64,000 nucleotides of DNA from Halichondria panicea. Taxonomy: Eukaryota > Porifera > Demospongiae > Suberitida > Halichondriidae. The notes under the pieces were generated by a model, which made no database searches, had not been told where the DNA came from, and saw nothing but the letters and a program-made list of their open reading frames with translations. Positions 33,539 to 45,066 of this stretch are shown one piece after another. The position numbers and the translations under genes are program-made. Where the stretch lies: positions 11,022,632-11,086,631 of the forward strand of contig NC_087377.1 of NCBI RefSeq assembly GCF_963675165.1, read 5' to 3'. Position 1 is the first letter of the stretch; each line of letters opens with the position of its first letter.

Positions 33539-35711
33539 ATGGTCAATATTTCTTACTTTTTGGCATCATTCCTTCTATCAGCACTCGTGGTGCTTTCATT
33601 TTATTTGTTATTCCCCATAACAGTGTTGTCACCAGCAACTACGCTATTACCAGCTGGCTCAACCTCAACAACAGACACAGGCGAAACAATCACTAAATCT
33701 ACTAATGAATGGTCTTCTGGGAAAGGTGTATTAATTGCATTTATTTATGTTCTTGTATCAGCGTGAAATGTCTCTCTCTACCCCATTACTTTGTACAGTA
33801 CACATCATATCCTATGCAATTTTCCTAAATACAGTGGCTGGCGTAGTGATTGCCCTGGTTGTCCCAGGGCTAGTTCTGATCCTGATTACTGTCGTTTGCT
33901 GCTGGCAAAGATTTAGGAACAGTTGTACAGCAGCCTGCCAGACAGTTTGCCGGCGAAGATTTGGAAACAGTCGTACAGCAGCAGTTGTAGTGAACCAAGA
34001 CGGACAAGTACCCACCCCTGTAGCGAACCAAGATGAACAAGTACCCCCCCAACCTAATGATGGCACCATTACTGAGCAAGGCACCGAGGAAACTCCTTCA
34101 CGCATAGGTGAGTTGATTGATTGTGTGTTGTTTGAACATTGCTTTGTTTTGTGTCTGTTTATAGGTCCGCCATCGACAGCAATTTATCGTGAATTAAACG
34201 AAGGCAATAGTGACGAAGGCAATAGTGAAACCATACAACAAACAGTACCCTTTCATGAAAATACGGTATTTTAGAGCTATTGTAACCAAACAGAGAGATC
34301 ATGATATATGTAATACTCACTCAATTTTAAACAGTAAACTTCCATGTTTTGCAGCCATAATTGATAATTATTACATTCTCTCAGTCTGCAGTCAGTCAGT
34401 CAGTCATGTTTGAGCCTGAAGGGAATGACAGTAAGCCCGAAATACGCAAGGAAGAAAACAACGCGTTGACGGAGGTAAATTACTGTCAATGTACATGCAG
34501 CATGCTATTATGCAAGTCTATACCACTAAAGGATATACAAGAAACCAATGCTGCTGCACCCGACCAATTGTTTATTTACAACCAACCACATAAGAAGGTA
34601 CATTGTATGTAATAGTTATACCATAATTATATCAAGGGTGTATTGGATTTGTACTATGAGGGCAGTTCTATGTAGTCCCCAAGAGAGTACATACACAGCA
34701 GACAGATATCCACATACAGGTATCTTGTACTATGAACACATAATTATTGCAATTAGAAGCTGTTATCCAACCCATTTACAACTGAGTATAGTAGTAAACA
34801 CTCTTTGATCTCTGCTGTGCATGCACTGTGCACATTTTGTGTGGTGTGCTTGCACTTGACAAACCACATTTACAACTTCAAATAACCCAGTTCCAATGTG
34901 GTCAGGTAGTTTTGATCTTCACAATGTGGCCAAGTGTGTCACAGTAGTGTTCTATAAAAGAGAGGCTCCTTTGGATGGAGGGTGGGCTTTAGGCTGACCA
35001 CAGCCAACGTACCCTAGGGTATGTGGGATTTGTACCCTAGAGTATCCTGAGAGTTTCAATGGATATTCCTTAGTGTCAGAGCACATCATGGTACAAGTGC
35101 ATTTACATGTTGATACAAATACAGTACTGTCCTTTTGATGCTAATTAAATGGCTTTATAACTAACATACAGTACTTTATAGCCTCCGGGCTACGCCCTCG
35201 GCATTAGTTGGTTATAAGCAGGGTTTCATACAGAGGGGGGGCGCCCTAGGATTTCCCACCCCCAGCCAAAATCCCCCCCCCTAGAAATCTGAACATTAAT
35301 GATGTCATAATAAAATTGTATGACTTTTCTCCTATATAGACTAGTAAAATGTATGGTTTAAAGCACCTCAGATAACCGTTCCTCAAAAAATTTTCCGGGA
35401 GAGGACCCCCAGACCCCCCTCAATTAAACGGATCCCCCTCCCAGCTAAAAATCCTGTATGAAACCCTGATACGCCATAATTACTAGTCAATACAGGTTCT
35501 TTTGTTGATTATTTCATAAGAATGGTACTCATAATTATATACTGGCGGGCCTAATATTTCGTTTAGTGTCTGGTAATTAAACACCCATTTACTTTACCCT
35601 GCACTGGTTGATTTTTATCCACAGGAAGAGGAAGAGAGCATATTAATTAATAGTTCATGCCTGGTACTTTTGAAAGAACCAGAACAATGTGAACAAGAAT
35701 CAGAAGCTTAA
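33539..35711 (+). CDS. Single-pass membrane protein with charged tail, six exons
   Basis: Exons 33539-33725, 33835-34107, 34165-34265, 34400-34474, 34532-34597 and 35625-35711; all phases fit (1,1,0,0,0), 262 aa. An N-terminal hydrophobic signal (MVNISYFLASFLLSALVVL) is followed by a short Thr/Ser-rich outside segment (about 35-62) and a membrane span at about 63-85 (VAGVVIALVVPGLVLILITV). The tail has internal repeats (RFRNSCTAA / RFGNSRTAA; NQDGQVP / NQDEQVP; NEGNSDEGNS), two tyrosines (IYREL, FIYNQP) and a Glu-rich end. No extracellular domain exists. It resembles the membrane-and-tail part of a receptor. Exon 4 lies behind four overlapping TCAG acceptors; only the third (exon start 34400) keeps frame. 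Confidence 0.7.
35219..35468. mobile_element. Small TIR element in an intron of the membrane protein gene
   Basis: CAGGGTTTCATACAG and CTGTATGAAACCCTG bound 250 bp with G-rich and C-rich inner ends. Confidence 0.72.
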
Positions 35712-35767
35712 GGATGTGAGTGTACACGTACATGCATGTGCATAATTATTATCTATACATGCATGTA

Positions 35768-36728
35768 CCGTATTTACTTGATTAAACGCCCTCCTTGATT
35801 AAACGCCCATCTCGTTTAAACGCTCATGGTAAAAGCACTGTCTTTGTCAATAAACGCCCATCTTAAATGAACACACCGCAGGTGCTGATGACTCGGTGGA
35901 GATGCCAAAGCTACATAACATAAAGCTACTAATAGCTTAATTTTATACACATGATGAACTTTTTTTTTATTTGCATGCTGCATGCAACTCAAATAGTGGG
36001 TAATGATCGACCATGATTGTTGTTAAAAACGATCGATGCCAAAGTTCAAGTCTAAAATTAATGGCTGCCATCAGCAAAGCCTTGCAGCTCTCTTCTCACT
36101 CTTGCAGCTACCAATAGCTAGCGTTCTAGTGCAGAGCTAACTACTAGCAACACTCGGTAAACAAGTTTGGCTACGTGCTCTTCTGAAAAGGCTGCAATGG
36201 CATTCCAAGTAGGCATAACTCGTGAACGAAGCATTATTTTGCAAATCCACAAATTAAAATCGAAACATGACTAGAAGCCTGTAGAAACTCTTACTTGCAT
36301 TTCATTGATCCTTGAGCAGCTGTAGCAGTCTACACACACACATGCACACAAACACACTACCGTATATCTCGCTTGCGCATGCGTACCGAGGCATAATAAT
36401 CGCCCATGTATGGGCGTGGCACTGTGGGTGGAGCTGAATTAGCACGTGTAACCAGTTGCAAGCATGGCAGTATAGAATAATAGACATTTTTATGATGGCA
36501 GAGAGAGAGATACCAACACAGAGGTAGAAACACCACTCCTATGACTTAAGATTTAAGCTGAGAGCTGTGGCAGCAGCCAAAAAGAGCATAATAACTGCTG
36601 CTGTGCAAGAGTTCAGAGTAGACATAACAATAAACGCCTATTTCGAATAAGCGCCCATCTCATTTAACGCCCCCTTTACAGACTTTGATATAAAATAAAC
36701 GCCCAGGCGTTTAGTCAAGTAAATACGG
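35768..36728. mobile_element. Pogo/Tigger-like derivative, CCGTATTTACTTGA family (961 bp)
   Basis: Flanked by TA. Termini CCGTATTTACTTGATTAAAC and the complement GTCAAGTAAATACGG, plus further GGCGTTTA repeats inside. A plus-strand stretch near 36537-36630 reads SYDLRFKLRAV then KSIITAAVQEF, resembling the N-terminal helix-turn-helix of pogo-type transposases. No DDE domain, so it depends on another element. Related copy at 49990-50420. Confidence 0.8.
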
Positions 36729-36843
36729 TACTTGAATTTACCACTAATGTAATTATATAGCTGCTATATAGGTAAACCGGCCATGGCATATACCACAGTG
36801 GTCACAGTAATATTCATGGGGTAGCTATAGAAACAGCGACATT

Positions 36844-37082
36844 ATGCCGCCCACTGCATGTATCCTATATCTATTAGAACTGCATGAGCATACTTTTTTC
36901 GATTACTTTACGTGCAAGTTTTTACGAGATCTAGAGCCCCATCCTCTACAAAAACTAGGAGATTTTTTTGTTACTTTGGGATCGTAGCAGCTAGGCACGT
37001 AGTAATTTAAAAGCAACCTTTCAATAATTGTTACTATTGGCATCCTCATATAGATAACAGGATACAGTGGGCGGTTATGCGT
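36844..37082. repeat. Inverted repeat, GCCGCCCACTG family
   Basis: ATGCCGCCCACTG ... TGTATCCT and AGGATACAGTGGGCGG ... ATGC face each other 239 bp apart; probably another non-autonomous element. Confidence 0.6.
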
Positions 37083-37486
37083 TGCTCAAGATCATTGTAC
37101 AATACTCTCTGGAATGCCAGTTGTGACTATCACAACGACGCGGCTGCATTCCAGCTTCGAACGTTTTGATCCCCGGAAATTATATACAGTATTAGTTGTA
37201 TAGGACTATTATTGTACAATGCATGCATGCCTATACCAGTCATGACTCTGTGATTTCAGATATTGCATTTTCATGTATCCTTACAGGAGACTGCAATTGG
37301 AATGGAATCAATTAATATCTGTCGACTATAGCATCCATTATTTGTATTTAGTTACTAGTAGCCCAGAATCAAGCAATCTGATTGGTCAGTACAGGGTTTA
37401 TATTTCCCATATTAACCTGTAAATTCTCATATAAACCTGTAATTTTCATGTTCACAACAACCATTCATTATTAATTTTTGTGTTTT

Positions 37487-38030
37487 TCAAACATGTTTTT
37501 TGTAGATTGTATTATAAAAAACAATGAGAAGTAACTGTTCTGTTTTTGGTAATGACAAAAAATTATAATGTTCAGTCGCTGTTAATACGTTGGTTGTTGG
37601 ATGTAGGCATAGAGAGATTGATGGTATAACGTTGCAGGCACTAAAGTTAAAGTTTGGAGGCATAAATTGACAGCAGTTGGTTTGTGAGTTCTGTTGCACT
37701 GCCATCTGTGAGTGATCAGTGTGTGCCAGTATGTTAATTGGCTTTACGTTGAGGATGTCTGAAACTGACTTCTTTTGACACTCAGAAGTTCTCTTGTAGC
37801 TGCGAACTCCTTCCAAGCTTCGGTGTCCAGTTGTTTCCATTATCATTTGTTCGTCCACTCCAGCGTTGTAGAGTCTAGTAGCAGCAGTTGCACGGAGTAT
37901 GTATTAGAGGTTCAGCTTTCTTTTGTGACCCTAGTCCAGCTCTCTGCAAGCGCTTCATTTCGGAGTCTAGGCACACTCGAAAGTCAGCAAAACAAGCATC
38001 CTTGAACAGGTCAATCCCGGGATTTCCATT
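37487..38030 (-). pseudogene. Crypton-type tyrosine recombinase remnant
   Basis: From about 37900 down, the minus strand reads ATRLYNAGVDEQMIMETTGH, then RSLEGVRSYKRTS: the C-terminal catalytic H-x-x-R and Tyr of a tyrosine recombinase, very like DUF3504/Crypton-derived proteins. At about 38010-37900 it reads FKDACFADF and LDSEMKRLQRAGLGS then KKAEPL, the segment that normally starts the domain. The ~130 residues between them, including the first catalytic Arg, are missing, so it is a deletion derivative. Confidence 0.7.
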
Positions 38031-38112
38031 CTAATTATTCACCTTATGCAGATATCACTATCCAAACTGTACACTGCACCTGCCGTGATAAGAGGCCTGC
38101 AGACACTTTGCT

Positions 38113-38313
38113 TCATTCGCTTTGAGTTAGGTAGAGAAGATTGTGCAGGTTCTGTTGGCTTGTCCAGCTCCTCCTCCTTTCTTTGTTCTGAGTAGCCAGC
38201 TCCGCCTCCACATTTATGTCGTAGAGGGAGGGGTCTATGGGCTTGGTCATTATTATGCCGAGTACTTCTTCAGAAAAGAGCTTGTCTAGGCCTAGGTCTT
38301 TGTCAGCGTCCAT
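38113..38313 (-). CDS. Short unidentified open frame
   Basis: ATG at about 38313 starts MDADKDLGLDKLFSEEVLG; about 66 codons, acidic first half, basic end (KERRRSW). It lies just upstream of the Crypton remnant on the same strand and could be part of that element. No family recognised. Confidence 0.25.
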   Translation of the reverse strand: MDADKDLGLDKLFSEEVLGIIMTKPIDPSLYDINVEAELATQNKERRRSWTSQQNLHNLLYLTQSE

Positions 38314-38361
38314 TCTTTCGGTTAGTTTTTGAAATGAACCTAGCAACTAAACTCGTTAGAT

Positions 38362-38485
38362 ACTGTTTAGTCGGTATCTATGGGAATTATAAGCCCGCAG
38401 GCACTCGTAGTACCCTCGCTTTGCTCGGGATACTACAGCAGGCCTTTGGGCTTATAATTCCCATAGATACCTCCTAAACAGTATC
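38362..38485. repeat. Long-armed hairpin
   Basis: ACTGTTTAGTCGGTATCTAT plus GGGAATTATAAGCCC on the left and the complement on the right, about 36-base arms around a ~50-base centre that holds a smaller GC-rich inverted pair (AGTACCC / GGGATACT). Confidence 0.75.
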
Positions 38486-38798
38486 TAACTATTATACATG
38501 ACATTCTAATAAAGAACTCAACTGTAGTTAGCCCAGAGCTTATTATTTATTCAACATTGCCTAGAATTATTTAACTGCACATTTTTTTTATTATTCATTC
38601 CCAACTATACCAGTGCTATAATAATTAGTCCAAAAAGTAGAAGAATGGATTGAAGAATGGATTGAATATGCGTGGGAGTTGGATACTGAATTCCTATAGC
38701 TATAGTATAATGAAAGCACTGCGTGCATGCATGTGCTGATGCCTCGATGCCAGTCGGTGGAGGTGTCAAAGCTACATAACATAAAGCTACTAGTTATT

Positions 38799-39252
38799 AT
38801 GGTAACTCCATAAAACGGATACCATTGGGGAACAGCCTTTTGGCCGTTATAGAGAGGTGGTCTTACTTGGGAGGTTCCGATTCCCAGCTATGTATGGTCT
38901 ATGAGGTCATTTCTTGCTGAAAATGAATCTTGGAGCTTTGCTAACTGCTTCTTTAGCTCATACAAGCTTTGAAAAAGCTGTAGAGACAAGCTTACAGCTA
39001 GGTTTTCACGATTGTGCAAAATAATGCTATCTCAGCAATAATTTTCTGCTAATTCTGGGTGTGGCTGTCCGTTCTGGGAGGTTATTTTCCATTGCTAAAG
39101 CTGGTTGGGGACTAGAAAGCTGCTCAGGTGGTCGCTCCTGAGAGGTTGCTTTACATTGAAGTCATTGTAGTTTCAATCCGGACCTGAGCTCTTGGCCGTT
39201 ATATAGCGTGTGGTTGCTCTTCGGAGGTGCTCGTTAATGGAGTTTCCACTGT
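38799..39252. mobile_element. Degenerate CAGTGGAA-type TIR element
   Basis: Right end GGAGTTTCCACTGTA; left end decayed (GGTAACTCCATAAAACGG). Inner phrases ACCATTGGGGAACAG and GGCCGTTATA match the intact short copy at 44886-45066. The following 39253-40345 shows no gene. Confidence 0.55.
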
Positions 39253-40346
39253 ATATAGCATTATATCATTATTCTCGCGCACCAGCCCTGAATGTTTTCT
39301 ATTTGAACGCTAGGTCGATAGCATGGGTCTGGGGAACTTCCTATCAACGAGTTGTGTTCACACGTGGGGATTTCTTGGCATGTTAACTACTGCGGTCAAT
39401 TGGAGGCAAAAAGAAGGAAACCAAAGCAGCCTCTTGTTGCGCAACTTGCTACAGTTTCCATGCGGCTAGATGCAACCATAATATAAAGTAGAGAGGGATT
39501 GGAAATAGAAGTATACCCTCGATAGGCCTGACAGTGTGCCAATATTTCAAATTTATTTACCTATTATTTATTTATTTATGTATTTATTTCAAATTTTTAT
39601 TCGCACTGGATCCGCCTATTATTAAACTTCATCAGCCTATATATATTATTCAAATTGATGACACCTATTATTCATACACAGCAGCGAAATAAAACACCTA
39701 AAAATTATGTAGCACAAAAAAGGGATTAAGTCATTTCAGCAGCAAAATAACAAACTTTAGCATACAAAATGTGGTTTCAACATTGATTGATGCCACGTAA
39801 ATGTGGGTGTGTTCCGAGCTACTGCGCATGTGCAACTCAATTAAACTATTTTCACACCTATTACTCAAATTGTATATCCAAAAAATTATTCCGGAATATT
39901 TGGCACAGGTCTAACCTTCGAAGTACTATCCGTGTATCTGCATGCACGGTTTTAATCTCACTTTTTAACACAAGGGCTATAAAAACATGATGAATAATTC
40001 ATGAGAATTGTTTTGCTCTCTGCATGTAAGAAGTCCACAAGCAGTTCTGCTGCTAAACATCTCATACTTGAGGCCATTTGGGACACAAAACACTATTTAG
40101 TTACACAGCAGCCTTAGCTATTATCGTATTATATACTATAATAGGAACACAAGCATGAAAAAGCGCTCTGTGGACTGACCTCTATATATAGCTACTTCAT
40201 GACTGTATTTTCTTAGTTTCCAATTGATATCTACCATCAGGGAGCATGTGGTTCAGTAATGGGGGTAGCTTTGAGATGTATGCATTGGACACAATATGTT
40301 TCCTGGCTTTTTGTGGGAGATATACAAGAATGCATGGTCCCAGCTA

Positions 40347-40785
40347 GCCTCGATCCCAGGCCGAGTTTTCTTCATTTTGTAAAACATCACGTGAATCACT
40401 TCCGTTTCCATGCAATCCCTCTCTACTTTATAATTATTATATCTATGATGCAACTGATATAATTTTATTTATGCTGTAAGACTATCACAGAAAGAGAGGC
40501 CATGGGTAGTAGCACAAACGTGTTGTAGATATTTAGCTTCAATGATGTCTCCTGCTTCTCTCTACAGATCTATATAATTATACCTAATTCAAGTGGCAGC
40601 GCAGTATTTATTAAGTCTTTCTGGAAGCTCTTGTTTGAGATCTTCGCTTCTAAACACCTGCATTTATTATTGACGCAGTACTGCTGTGTGCAGTACACTC
40701 TGTATTTTTAGCCAACTGACCAGTTCCGGTCACGCCCAGTACCTAGAGTTCAATTGGAGACGGATCGGCCTGGGATCGAGCCTAG
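40347..40785. mobile_element. GCCTCGATC-family TIR element, 0.44 kb
   Basis: Left end GCCTCGATCCCAGGCCGAGT after TA; right end CGGCCTGGGATCGAGCCTA. Non-coding. Ends about 135 bases before the receptor gene start. Confidence 0.7.
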
Positions 40786-40921
40786 TGCGAGACTAACATC
40801 TTGCAGAGCATCCTCAATTGGCATGCGCATGCGCAAACAGGACATAATTATAGCCTTGATTCCCAGACCCCACAAGAAAGACTAAAAGGGGCTGGAGTCG
40901 ACTGCTACAGTATAAACCAAA

Positions 40922-43160
40922 ATGGTTTTCAGACTCTTTTTCATTTTACTGTTCAGTGAAAATTGCAGCAAATTTTCTTCAGCACAACTTCAAGCAAGTG
41001 AGTAGATCTATTGTTGTATCATGTTTATGTATGCAACTATAAATTATTATTATTATATCTGTTGTCTGTACAGCTGTTTTGCCACCCTTGATATATAATG
41101 CATACCAAGATTCTACTGAGTTCGGATCATTTACATGTGTCACCAGAAACAGTGATGACATTCGCTGGATAGTAGACGGCTATGCTCATAACGATCCTTC
41201 TCTTAGAGACAAGATATTCGTGTACACTGAATCCTATGCTAACAGGTCCCAACATTCAGTCATAAGGATACCAGCTATTCCAGCTAACAATCGTATTGCT
41301 GAAATTGAGTGCAGGGCATATAGCGATGAACCATGGGAGGTGGCCTATTCTGCTCATACGGCTCAATTCAACATCCAAGGGTTACTCGATATGCCACCCA
41401 ACGCAACATACAGCAGCTACAATGCAACGCATTACTTAGTAGAATGGATGCAGCCACAAACTTTAGACATTTCTAATGTGGAGCCAGACATAGAAAATTA
41501 CACAGTGTGCACCTACAAAAATAACGTTGACCCCGAGTGTGCTAATGCAACAACAGCTCGACTTTTTCTCCCAAAGTATTTCTTTGACCAGTTTGTATTC
41601 ATAACTGTCTGGAATATTGTTGGAGAGAGCAACAGCTCAGCTCAACTTGTGATTGAAAGGTGTAACATTAACGACGAATTCTCAATGGCAGGCAGTATGT
41701 CCGCTTCAAACTAGTTGAATTTATGATCAGATGCATGGTTACCTTTCTTATTAGGTGAAAGACGACCACTAAGTCTCGAATTTGACAATGACAACACAAC
41801 GGTTATCAAAATCTCCTTCACAGAATATGATAACAAGGTATTATTATAATTATGTAAAACATGCATTTAATCAGAATCATGCTGTTAATTTCTCACATGC
41901 ATTTAAATGCAGTCCAATGTATCAACGATTGACGATTGTCTATACCTATATGAAATGAATGTAACCCAACGACTCTCAATGGAAGTACTCGCAACTGTAA
42001 AGCAATATGGTTACAACCATTCCATTGTATTGAAGCTGCCACTTCCGAAGAATGAAGCTTATACACTCAACATCATTCGCACTACACATTCTAGGCAGTT
42101 ACTACTGAACCCCATCAATTTCAGTAATTTATTTTATATACTGTATATATAATTATTGTCTATAATACATGGCTGCATGCACGCATGCATAATTATAATT
42201 GTTTATTATACTCACATGCAGGTACTTATGATCTTCAGGATGTGAGCGTATCAAAAGTAGGAAACTTGTTAAAGGTGACCTGCCGTTTTGCCAGAGGAGC
42301 AACTGCTCACCGTTGTATGTTGGTTCTGGAATCTGAAAACGGAGTTGTATCACTGGAACAACATTTAAGCCTCTCTAATAACACTGGATGCAGAACTACA
42401 CAATGTTCCGTACACACTACTTTCAACCTGTCGACACTTTTCATCGTTGGAAACGTATCTCTTATCGTTTCTGGTTTTGAAGAAAGTGTTTTGAATAATG
42501 TGCACATCCGAGAGTTTAGGATAGAATTATCTGATCTCAGAACAGAGGTTATGAATAGCACACCATCAAACAACACAACAGAGAATCTGATAACACTGAC
42601 AACACCAGGCAAGTGCATGCATAAAGGATGCTTCTAAGCTCAAAATGTTTTCATCACAGGAAACAGCACAGACACAAGAATAACGCTTGTGATGATGCTG
42701 TCAGGTAATAAGGTGCCATGCACTCAACACAATTAAGAAGTTTGGATAGCAAGCTGAAGTTTACTTGGCACTTGCAATGCTCTATAATAACTTTTAGTCA
42801 CGTATACGTTATGTCTTATACTCTTAATTATGTATTGTACTCTGCTGCACAGCTGGAGTTTTTGGAGGAGCCATAGGTGCTGTTTGCCTTGTCGGCATAT
42901 CCATAGTGACTATCAGGGTTCTTCTAAGAAGATTATCTACCAAAACAAGCGCGGAAGAAGTGTATAATGACAATAAACATTTAAGACTTCATGCCAATGA
43001 AGCCTATTCTTTTGTAATTCAGTTAAGAAGAAATGAAGCATATGAGACGACAGGAAAACCTTCTGTATCTCAAGAGGACACTGGCCCTCATCTGTATGAT
43101 GAGATCCCCCTGCCAGCACAGGCAAAGGAGCCAGTGTATGCTGAAATAGGAGGAAATTGA
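40922..43160 (+). CDS. Type I receptor: Ig - FN3 - FN3-like - unassigned domain - TM - ITAM-like tail
   Basis: Seven exons: 40922-40997, 41074-41694, 41755-41837, 41913-42123, 42222-42608, 42660-42704, 42853-43160. Phases 1,1,0,1,1,1 all fit; 576 aa. Signal peptide 1-21. Ig-like domain with C47, W57 (RWIVDG) and C105. FN3 domain to about residue 232. Exons 3-4 form a second FN3-like unit; exon 5 a third extracellular domain with paired Cys that I cannot assign. Membrane span about 475-497. The tail has Tyr512 (YNDN, Grb2-type YxN), Tyr526, Tyr538, Tyr556 and Tyr570; the last two form YDEI-x10-YAEI. The intron after exon 5 uses a GC donor (AG|GCAAGT). By architecture it is a cell-surface recognition or adhesion receptor that could signal through SH2 proteins. 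Same exon plan as the downstream gene at 47504. Confidence 0.85.
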
Positions 43161-43829
43161 TCAACAATTATGTGTACAGTAATATATTTAGCTTACATGC
43201 ATGCACTTATTATCTTTTGTGTGAATGGTGTTCACATGCACTGTGTGTACATGCATGTTTAATATTAACACCCCAGGTGGCTGTCCTGTCAGTCGTGTTA
43301 CTGTATCTAATGGAGCACCCCCTGGCCTCCCAGATAATCATGTCGCGCATGCATGCGGCCCCATGAATTTCCAGTATTTGAGTATACCCCCTATAGCTGC
43401 TTCAATTTTTAGAAACACCCTTGACCCATGTTTCCAAAGCCTGCCTATTATTCTCTTAATATAGGTGCCCATTATGCCTGTGATGTCTTAAACGTCTATA
43501 CCTTCAAATTAGCAACAGCACATCTACAAAGACGCGCCCTGCTGTCAATATAATTATTATTACGTTCAAGCCTACCGAATCTCACAGCAATGCAGTTGGA
43601 CTCTCAAGATTTTCACTAGCAGTTCTCGAGTCAGAGGAGAAGCTGTCAGTCTTTCTAATTAATGTGTCTCTGCATGGTGCAGTCTCATCCTGTAACGTTT
43701 GAGATGTGTGAGGGAAGGCTGGCCAATTCCAGATAAGTACAATGCATGAAATCACGATAGACACGGATGCCTATATGCCTGTGGGAGTCAGAGTGACTCT
43801 CCAAGTCTGCGACAGCAACTGCAGGAGCT

Positions 43830-44475
43830 CTTCTTGAGGGTATTCGTGGGGGTCATTATGCATTGTGTCATGTGGATGAAGGTTGTTGCCATGCAGAAAC
43901 TGTATTATATACTGTATGCATGCATGGTGGTGGAGGATGTTGAAAACCAAGCCTTATAAAAAAAGTCGAATCCTCCACTGGAGTGTGTGAGTGACCTCTT
44001 CAGTGAGTCTTCACATTGCCAACAACTTCATGGAAAATAATCCGTAACCATGGAAATGCCAGTCCCTTAGCTTCCTTGGAACAATGTTGATGCCCATGCA
44101 TGGCCAGAAGTTTAATATCATGATGTCAACTACTGCATACACCTCGACAAAAACCATTGAAGCACTTAAAGCAATAATTATTTGCAAGATATGACCACGG
44201 AACAGTTGGTGTCTGATATAATGGACCGCAATTTTCACATCTCAAGAATTCGAGCAATTTGTACAACAGAGTGGAACCAAGCAATGCACCATGCATATAT
44301 ACCACCCATCAACTAACAGATTGGCGAAACAGTTTCACAAGAAGAGTATCAATGAGAACGATGCACAAAGTTTAAGCTTCCTATATAGTGTCGCACCAAA
44401 ATAATTTTTTCTCCAGAGGAAAGTCCGTACCAAATTCGACATGCTTAAGCCTGACGTTTAGAAGACACATAAATG
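43830..44475 (+). pseudogene. Decayed Ty3/gypsy integrase fragment
   Basis: Scattered frames in order: STTAYTSTKTIEALKAI, then degenerate NGPQF and SQEFEQFVQQSGTK, then IYHPSTNRLAKQFHKKS, then RTKFDMLKPDV. These correspond to the integrase core between the second Asp and the Glu and the region after it. Frameshifts and stops throughout; no LTRs seen. 43161-43829 before it shows no gene. Confidence 0.5.
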
Positions 44476-44885
44476 GATAATATAATTATGTACGCCATAC
44501 TTATACATTAGTAGCCCTATATCAAGGGGGTATATCGACCGCTGAACACATGTATACAACAAATTTGTAATCAATGAAACTTAATGATACTGACACTGTC
44601 TGTCTGAATTATTCGTTACCTTCAGAATGATCTTCACAATGTTTTTGGGTGGATCACATCTTCTTCTATACTCAACCCTAGCAATCGAAACTGTTTTTTC
44701 AACAAAGAGTATAAAGCCTTTTGATTGCACAAGATGAACACCACAATTACCTTCGCTTTACGTGATCGATGATCACACTGAATGCATGAGAGTTTTGTAT
44801 GGTCTCCAAGAGTGAAAATAACTGCACAAGATTTTCTAAGCATGCCCATAAAAATAATCAAGATTATACTTACCATCACCAATTA

Positions 44886-45066
44886 CAGTGGAATCCCTCT
44901 ATAACGGACACCTTTGGGGAACAATGTTTTAATTGGCCTTTATACAGAGGTGGTCTTTGTTGAGAGGTTGTTTTGTACAAAAACTGTTCATTTGGGACCT
45001 GAGTGCCTGGCCGTTATATAGCAACTGGCCTTTATTCGGGGGTGGTTGTTAACAGAGGTTCCACTG
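44886..45066. mobile_element. MITE, CAGTGGAA family, 181 bp
   Basis: TA-flanked; ends CAGTGGAATCCCTCTATAAC and GTTAACAGAGGTTCCACTG. 45067-46121 after it holds no recognisable gene. Confidence 0.8.

Noticed and set aside
39540..39600. TTATTTATTTATT run as a regulatory AU-rich element
   Set aside because: Simple ATTT microsatellite with no transcript end nearby.
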